From positions 62,001 through 126,000 of the forward strand of contig JAFUDQ010000011.1 of the NCBI GenBank assembly GCA_017459075.1: a stretch of DNA of 64,000 bases, read 5' to 3'. Shown in pieces: positions 59,095-64,000 of the stretch. Source of the DNA: Bacteroidales bacterium. Its GTDB lineage: Bacteria > Bacteroidota > Bacteroidia > Bacteroidales > UBA932. The notes below the pieces were generated by a model, which made no database searches, was not told the origin of the DNA, and saw only the letters and a program-made list of their open reading frames with translations. The position numbers were made by a program, and so were the translations under genes. How positions within the stretch are numbered: position 1 is the stretch's first letter; each line of letters begins with the position of its first letter.

Positions 59095-61284
59095 TTAGCA
59101 GTGAATCAGGACGGTGAGTCCGGCCATCACGATGGAAACCATGCTCATAAGCTTGATGAGGATGTTCAGGGACGGGCCGCTGGTATCCTTGAAGGGGTCA
59201 CCCACGGTATCGCCCACAATGGTAGCCTTGTGGCATTCAGAATTCTTACCACCAAAGTTACCCTCCTCTACATACTTCTTGGCATTATCCCAGGCGCCGC
59301 CGGAATTAGCCAGGAAAATAGCCAGGACAAAGCCAGCACCCAATCCACCGGCCAGAAGGCCAACAACACCAGCAGGGCCAAGAATGATACCCACAAGAAC
59401 AGGAGCAATAATGGCAAGCACAGAAGGCAGAATCATCTCATGCTGGGCGGCCTTTGTAGAAATACGCACGCAGGACGTGTAGTCCGGACGCTGTTTTCCC
59501 TCAAGGATACCCGCAATCTCACGGAACTGGCGGCGAACCTCAAGAACCATCTTCTGGGCAGCACGCCCCACAGAATTCATCGTCATACCGCAGAAAAGGA
59601 AAGCCATCATCGAACCAATGAAAACACCAACCAGAACCACGGGATTCATAAGGGTAATGTTGAATTTCTCAACAATCTCAGGAATGCTTGCATGGGACAA
59701 CTGAACGAACTGGTCTGCCAGCTCCCCTCCCTTCTCTGCAAGATGACCGAAGCCAATCTTGATTTCCTCTATATAAGAAGCAAGCAGGGCAAGAGCCGTA
59801 AGCGCGGCGGAACCAATAGCAAAACCTTTTCCGGTAGCTGCAGTAGTATTTCCAAGAGCGTCAAGGACATCGGTCTTCTCACGCACCGAAGGGTCAAGTT
59901 CGCTCATCTGGGCATTACCCCCGGCATTATCGGCAATAGGGCCGTAAGCATCGGTAGCAAGGGTGATACCAAGGGTTGAAAGCATACCCACAGCTGCTAT
60001 GGAAATACCATACAGGCCGCTGCTTAAAACATCGGTGCTGAAAGAGAACCCTGTTGCAAAGCCGAAGGAAAGGATAATGGCAACGGCAATCGTTATAACC
60101 GGAATGGCCGTGGATATCATTCCAAGGCCCACGCCGCCGATGATAACGGTTGCAGAACCGGTCTTCGCACTCTCTGCCAGCTTCCTGGTAGGCTTGTATG
60201 AATGGGATGTATAATATTCTGTTACTTTGCCGATGATAACACCTGCCAGCAGACCTGAAAGCACGGAGAGGCTCATCTGCCACCAGTTTTCAAAGCCCAC
60301 GAGATAGAAGATTCCGAAGGTTGCGATGCCGATAAGCACAGCGCTGAGGTTGGTTCCGATGCTGAGGGATTTGAGCAGCTTCTGGAGCGATGCACCTTCG
60401 TTCGTGCGGACTGCATAAATGCCGATGATGGAGAATACGACACCAAGGGCGGCAATAATCATCGGCGCAAGAATAGCCTTCATCTGCATGGCAGTATCGC
60501 CAAAGAAGGCAGATGCACCAAGAGCCATTGTGGCAAGGATGGAACCGCAGTAGCTTTCATAAAGGTCTGCACCCATACCGGCAACATCGCCAACATTGTC
60601 ACCAACATTATCGGCGATGGTGGCAGGATTGCGGGGATCGTCCTCAGGAATATCCTGTTCCACCTTTCCGACGATGTCAGCACCGACATCGGCAGCCTTG
60701 GTATAAATACCGCCGCCAACGCGGGCGAAAAGGGCCTGTGTGGAAGCACCCATGCCGAAGGTAAGCATCGTCGTAGTAATGACCACGAGCTTGTGGCTGG
60801 TATCGGCATCCTTGACAAAGAAATCAAGGGCCTTCCACCATATGGAGATGTCCAGAAGTCCGAGGCCGACAACGGTAAGACCCATGACGGCACCGCTCCT
60901 GAAGGCGATTTTAAGACCGCTGTTGAGGCTTCTCATGGTTGCATTCGCCGTACGGGCCGATGCATAAGTGGCGGTTTTCATTCCCACGAAGCCGGCCAGT
61001 CCGGAGAAGAAACCTCCGGTAAGGAAGGCGAAGGGAACCCAGGTGTTCTGGATGCCGAAGCCGTAGGCCAGGATGGCGAAAAATATCGCCAGAACAATAA
61101 AGACAACCACGACGACCCTGTACTGCTGGCGCAGGTAGGCCATGGCACCTTCACGCACATACTGTGCGATTTCCTTCATAGTAACCGTGCCCTCGCTTTC
61201 CTTCATCATCTGATGGAAAAAATACCAGGCAAAGAACAGGGCCAGGGCGGCCGCTGCCGGTACCAAATAGAATAGATTGTCCAT
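59095..61284 (-). CDS. hppA: Membrane-bound ion-pumping pyrophosphatase, K+-dependent type
   Basis: The enzyme hydrolyses pyrophosphate in the inner membrane and pumps Na+ and/or H+ out. The 729-residue protein has about 15-16 membrane helices and the conserved catalytic loops [50 protein letters not shown] and the C-terminal [15 protein letters not shown] and [21 protein letters not shown]. At the K+ switch position the sequence is [10 protein letters not shown], with Ala in the place of Lys, marking the K+-dependent subfamily. Members of this subfamily in Bacteroides-like bacteria pump Na+ or both Na+ and H+. Coupling ion cannot be decided by eye. No clear promoter box is seen in 61285-61394 on this strand. 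Confidence 0.95.
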   Translation of the reverse strand: MDNLFYLVPAAAALALFFAWYFFHQMMKESEGTVTMKEIAQYVREGAMAYLRQQYRVVVVVFIVLAIFFAILAYGFGIQNTWVPFAFLTGGFFSGLAGFVGMKTATYASARTANATMRSLNSGLKIAFRSGAVMGLTVVGLGLLDISIWWKALDFFVKDADTSHKLVVITTTMLTFGMGASTQALFARVGGGIYTKAADVGADIVGKVEQDIPEDDPRNPATIADNVGDNVGDVAGMGADLYESYCGSILATMALGASAFFGDTAMQMKAILAPMIIAALGVVFSIIGIYAVRTNEGASLQKLLKSLSIGTNLSAVLIGIATFGIFYLVGFENWWQMSLSVLSGLLAGVIIGKVTEYYTSHSYKPTRKLAESAKTGSATVIIGGVGLGMISTAIPVITIAVAIILSFGFATGFSFSTDVLSSGLYGISIAAVGMLSTLGITLATDAYGPIADNAGGNAQMSELDPSVREKTDVLDALGNTTAATGKGFAIGSAALTALALLASYIEEIKIGFGHLAEKGGELADQFVQLSHASIPEIVEKFNITLMNPVVLVGVFIGSMMAFLFCGMTMNSVGRAAQKMVLEVRRQFREIAGILEGKQRPDYTSCVRISTKAAQHEMILPSVLAIIAPVLVGIILGPAGVVGLLAGGLGAGFVLAIFLANSGGAWDNAKKYVEEGNFGGKNSECHKATIVGDTVGDPFKDTSGPSLNILIKLMSMVSIVMAGLTVLIHC

Positions 61285-61343
61285 ATAGAATTAGTGTTTG
61301 GTTATTGTATCGTTTTAATTGCAAGCACGAAATTAAGTATTAT

Positions 61344-61373
61344 TTTGACAAAAACCAAGAAATTGCTAACTTG
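61344..61373 (+). promoter_or_regulatory. Probable promoter of the lacI-ypfJ-nagB-like operon
   Basis: TTTG (61344-61347), 19 bases, TAACTTG followed by C (61367-61373), one T short of consensus, 22 bases before the ATG. Confidence 0.55.
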
Positions 61374-61394
61374 CGGTGCTAAACATAAAGATGT

Positions 61395-62420
61395 ATGAAA
61401 CGAATTACTATCCGTGATGTCGCAAGAGAGGCCAATGTGTCCGTGACCCTTGTTTCCTTCGTTATGAACGCCAAAAGAGACGCGAACGGGAATCTCAACT
61501 GCCCAGTTAACGCAGATACGGCAAAAAGAGTCCTGGAAGTTGCTACCAGGCTTGGTTACAAACGCAATTTCGCAGCAGCATCGCTAAGAAGCGGCCGCTC
61601 AAACACAATTGCAGTCATCCCCAATGATATCTCCAACAAGTTCTTCGCCGGAATATCCAGATATATAGAGGACAAGGCGAAGGCTCTTGGTTACAATGTT
61701 CTGTTCTCCAGTTCGGAGGAAGATCCCAACCGCCTGTCCAACGTGCTTGACGCCGTTATGGCCCACAACGTGGACGGTATCATCGTAGCCCCCTGCGCCG
61801 GCGGTGATGAAATCATCGAGCGTACGCTTGACTACAAAGTGCCTATCGTCCTGCTGGACAGGGACATCGACTCCCTTGACGGTGTAGGAAAGGTGCTTCT
61901 GGATGACTGGGAGGCCGGTTATCTTGCAACCAGCGAGCTTTTGGAGAAAGGCTACAAGAAGGTAGAGATGATTTCCTACTCTCTTGGAATCTCCAGCTTC
62001 GCAGAAAGGGAGTCCGGTTACATCGGCGCCATGGCAGACCGTTCCCTCAAGACAAAGGCCAAGATTCACCACACGACTTACGCAAAGGCCGCAACAGACG
62101 TAGAGAACATTATCCTTAACGGTATCGAGCGTGGAGTTGAGGCATTCTTCATGCCTTCATACTCCCTCTCTGCCCAGGTTCTTGCCGTCCTTAAGAAGCA
62201 CAACCTTCGCACTCCTGAGGATGTAGCCCTTGTTTGCTTTGACGAAAGTGATGTGTACAGCCTCTTCAGCAACACGATTACCCATATTGTCCAGCCCCTG
62301 AAGATTCTTGGAGAAAAGTCTGTAGAGGTGCTTGTTGAAATGATTGAGGGCAAGGCCCCCGAAAAGATCGTCCTCTCTCCCGAACTTATCAGGGGAGGTT
62401 CTTCCGAATATAATAAATAG
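61395..62420 (+). CDS. LacI-family transcriptional regulator
   Basis: The 341-residue protein has the LacI helix-turn-helix at the N-terminus (TIRDVAREANVSVTLVSFVMN, 5-25; TAKRVLEVATRLGYKRN with the minor-groove hinge helix) and a periplasmic-binding-type sugar domain: SNTIAVIPNDISNKFFAGI, DGIIVAPCAGGDE, PIVLLDRDI, the GVEAFFMPSYSLSAQVLAVLKKH segment and VALVCFDESDVYSLF. The family senses a sugar or sugar-phosphate and represses catabolic genes. It is the first gene of an operon with the peptidase and the NagB-like protein, 6 bases before the next gene. Its target operator was not found by eye. Confidence 0.93.
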   Translation: MKRITIRDVAREANVSVTLVSFVMNAKRDANGNLNCPVNADTAKRVLEVATRLGYKRNFAAASLRSGRSNTIAVIPNDISNKFFAGISRYIEDKAKALGYNVLFSSSEEDPNRLSNVLDAVMAHNVDGIIVAPCAGGDEIIERTLDYKVPIVLLDRDIDSLDGVGKVLLDDWEAGYLATSELLEKGYKKVEMISYSLGISSFAERESGYIGAMADRSLKTKAKIHHTTYAKAATDVENIILNGIERGVEAFFMPSYSLSAQVLAVLKKHNLRTPEDVALVCFDESDVYSLFSNTITHIVQPLKILGEKSVEVLVEMIEGKAPEKIVLSPELIRGGSSEYNK

Positions 62421-62426
62421 CAGGAT

Positions 62427-63293
62427 ATGAAACTTGATGGCAGAAGACAAAGCAGTAATGTAGACGACCGGCGCTCCAGCTCCGCAGGCAAAGCCGCGGG
62501 TGGCCTTGGCATAGCCGGTGTGGTTATTTATTTCATTATCAACATGCTCTCCGGAAATGGAGTTGACCTCAGCTCCCTTCAGAGTATTCTGGGAGACGGC
62601 GTTTCCGTTCAGTCAGAGCATGAAATTACTCCGGAAGAGGAAAAGCTGGCCGTTGTGGCAACACAGATTCTGGCAAGCACGGAGGATATCTGGACTGCTT
62701 ATTTCTCTGCACACGGTCTTGGTGAATACAAGAAGCCTACGATGGTGCTTTATACAAGTTCCACCAGGAGCGGATGCGGCCAGGGAAGCGCAGCCATGGG
62801 CCCTTTCTACTGCTCTGCAGACCAGTGCCTTTACATTGACCTGTCCTTCTTCTCTACCATGAAGGAACAGCTTGGGGCAGAGGAAAAAGAGTTCAACTAC
62901 GCCTATGTGATTGCCCACGAAGTAGGCCATCATGTCCAGAACCTTCTTGGCACCCTTGGCCAGGCACATCAGCAGATGGCAAAGATGAGTAAGGCCGATG
63001 CCAACGAGGTAAGCGTCATGATTGAGCTTCAAGCAGACTTCTACGCCGGGGTATGGGCTCACCATGAGAACGACAAATTCCGCTCCCTTGAAGACGGAGA
63101 CTTGGAATCCGCCATCCGCTGTGCCCAGAAGATAGGAGATGACTACCTGCAGAAGAAGGCCCAGGGATACGTAGTTGAAGAGAGTTTCACCCACGGAACG
63201 TCAGCCCAGCGCATGCGGTGGTTCAAGAAGGGCTACCAGACAGGAGACATCAATCAGGGAAATACATTCAAATACAGATATTCAGATCTTTAG
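62427..63293 (+). CDS. YpfJ-type neutral zinc metallopeptidase
   Basis: The 288-residue protein belongs to the YpfJ / zinc metallopeptidase family (PF04228). It has the usual N-terminal basic stretch MKLDGRRQSSNVDDRR, one membrane helix (about 26-42), the SGCGQGSAAMGPFYCSADQCLYIDLSFF core (115-142) and the zinc motif HEVGH (164-168) with the third ligand in ELQADFYAG (about 199-207). The C-terminal FTHGTSAQRMRWF block is also typical. It is an inner-membrane protein with a periplasmic or cytoplasmic peptidase domain of unknown substrate. Its place between a LacI regulator and a NagB-like gene does not explain a role. Confidence 0.92.
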   Translation: MKLDGRRQSSNVDDRRSSSAGKAAGGLGIAGVVIYFIINMLSGNGVDLSSLQSILGDGVSVQSEHEITPEEEKLAVVATQILASTEDIWTAYFSAHGLGEYKKPTMVLYTSSTRSGCGQGSAAMGPFYCSADQCLYIDLSFFSTMKEQLGAEEKEFNYAYVIAHEVGHHVQNLLGTLGQAHQQMAKMSKADANEVSVMIELQADFYAGVWAHHENDKFRSLEDGDLESAIRCAQKIGDDYLQKKAQGYVVEESFTHGTSAQRMRWFKKGYQTGDINQGNTFKYRYSDL

Positions 63294-63297
63294 CAGA

Positions 63298-64000
63298 ATG
63301 AAACACTTTACATTACCTAAGGATGGCGGACTTATAGAGGAAAATCTTCCCCAGGGAGTTCTCCACTCAAGAGAAAGCATCAAAACTGAAATCTATCCGG
63401 ATTCCACCCAGGCCAGTGTCGTAATCGCTGAAAAACTCATTGAAAGGGTCAACGAGTTCAAGGCTTCCGGCCTTAACAGGAAATTCCGCCTGGGACTCAC
63501 CACCGGTTCCTCACCGGTATCGCTTTACAGATGGCTCTCACGCTTTTGCAGCGAGGGTAAAATCTCTTTCAAGGACATAGAGATTTTCTCTATCGATGAG
63601 TATTATCCTGTAATTGCGGCAACCAAGGCCAACGGCCGTAACCGCAACCTTTACATAGAGCTTTTGGACAAGGTTGACGCACAGCCGGAGAACATCCACA
63701 TTCCTTATGCCGATGTTCCCCAAAACAAGATTTCCGAATTCTGCGCAGAATATGAGAAGCAGGTTCGCAACCTTGACTTCCTTATCATGGGTGTCGGGGA
63801 GCTTGGTCAGGTAGGCTTCAATGAGGCTGTATCCCTGGAAACAAGCCGTACACGCTGCGTCAGGCTCACTTATAAGAGCCGCAGGCGCCAGGCCAGGAAC
63901 TTCGGCGGAGACCTGTCCGTTACCCCGGAGCATGCAATCACCATCGGCATAGATACAATAATGAGTGCAAAGGAGATTGTGCTGATGTCATGGGGTGAAG
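63298..64000 (+). CDS. NagB-like protein lacking two catalytic residues, 3' end outside window
   Basis: The first 234 residues (from the ATG at 63298) read as a glucosamine-6-phosphate deaminase fold: LGLTTGSSPVSLYRWL (66-80), DIEIFSIDEYYP (93-104) and the loop GVGELGQVGFNEAVS (165-179). In active NagB this loop is GVGNDGHIAFNEP, where Asp141 and His143 (E. coli numbers) are catalytic; here they are Leu169 and Gln171. Asp100 (NagB Asp72) and Glu176 (Glu148) are kept. The protein resembles the longer Bacteroidota NagB-like proteins of about 660 residues, which carry a second domain after the deaminase part; whether this one does is not visible. Deaminase activity is doubtful; a sugar-phosphate-binding or altered enzyme is possible. 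Confidence 0.85.
   Translation, partial: MKHFTLPKDGGLIEENLPQGVLHSRESIKTEIYPDSTQASVVIAEKLIERVNEFKASGLNRKFRLGLTTGSSPVSLYRWLSRFCSEGKISFKDIEIFSIDEYYPVIAATKANGRNRNLYIELLDKVDAQPENIHIPYADVPQNKISEFCAEYEKQVRNLDFLIMGVGELGQVGFNEAVSLETSRTRCVRLTYKSRRRQARNFGGDLSVTPEHAITIGIDTIMSAKEIVLMSWGE

Overview
The window is chromosomal DNA of a member of the Bacteroidota, most likely the order Bacteroidales. The evidence is four large TonB-dependent receptors, two SusC/SusD pairs, DUF1735, DUF4855 and BACON-type surface lipoproteins, an LptE-SecG gene order usual in Bacteroidales, and many promoters of the Bacteroidota type (TTTG, 19 bases, TAnnTTTG). Genus cannot be fixed from sequence alone. The glycan-degradation genes suggest a host-associated or gut-like habitat, which is inference.

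Layout. 0-5.2 kb: two Oar-type TonB-dependent receptors without SusD partners, separated and followed by mosaic inverted-arm repeats. 5.5-10 kb: metK behind a probable SAM-II riboswitch, a 3'-truncated EamA-type transporter, a fucose/arabinose isomerase-like gene, a G-rich repeat with two G-quadruplex motifs, and miaA, which carries an in-frame repeat insertion. 10-16 kb: a stand-alone TonB-plug lipoprotein, an acetyltransferase and a SusC/SusD pair. 16-24.3 kb: a TPR lipoprotein and, divergently, a housekeeping run (sigma-54 activator, LptE, a small TPR-like protein, SecG, ClpB without its N-domain, and an ATPase of the DUF234 type).

24.3-55.1 kb is the main accessory region: a polysaccharide utilisation locus. 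A 12-gene minus-strand operon (49.9 to 28.9 kb) encodes an MFS importer, a sugar isomerase-like protein, a ManA-like protein, a ROK-like kinase, SusC, SusD, a DUF1735 lipoprotein, two DUF4855 proteins (one fused to a DUF6259-like glycosidase domain), a phosphodiester glycosidase (NAGPA), a GH20 hexosaminidase and a GntR regulator. A second unit follows (collagen-like/BACON lipoprotein and GH89 alpha-N-acetylglucosaminidase). A divergent operon encodes an aldose-epimerase-like protein, GH3 and GH127. Both minus-strand promoters carry the same direct-repeat operator (TGTGGT, 4 bases, TGTGGT), which joins them in one regulon. The gene content points to a glycan with terminal alpha- and beta-GlcNAc, possibly including phosphodiester-linked GlcNAc, and an imported sugar that is isomerised and phosphorylated.

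55.4-64 kb: tRNA-Gly(GCC), a C69 dipeptidase, a small secreted protein, pheS, a K+-dependent-type membrane pyrophosphatase, and an operon of a LacI regulator, a YpfJ-type zinc peptidase and a NagB-like protein that lacks two catalytic residues and runs off the window.
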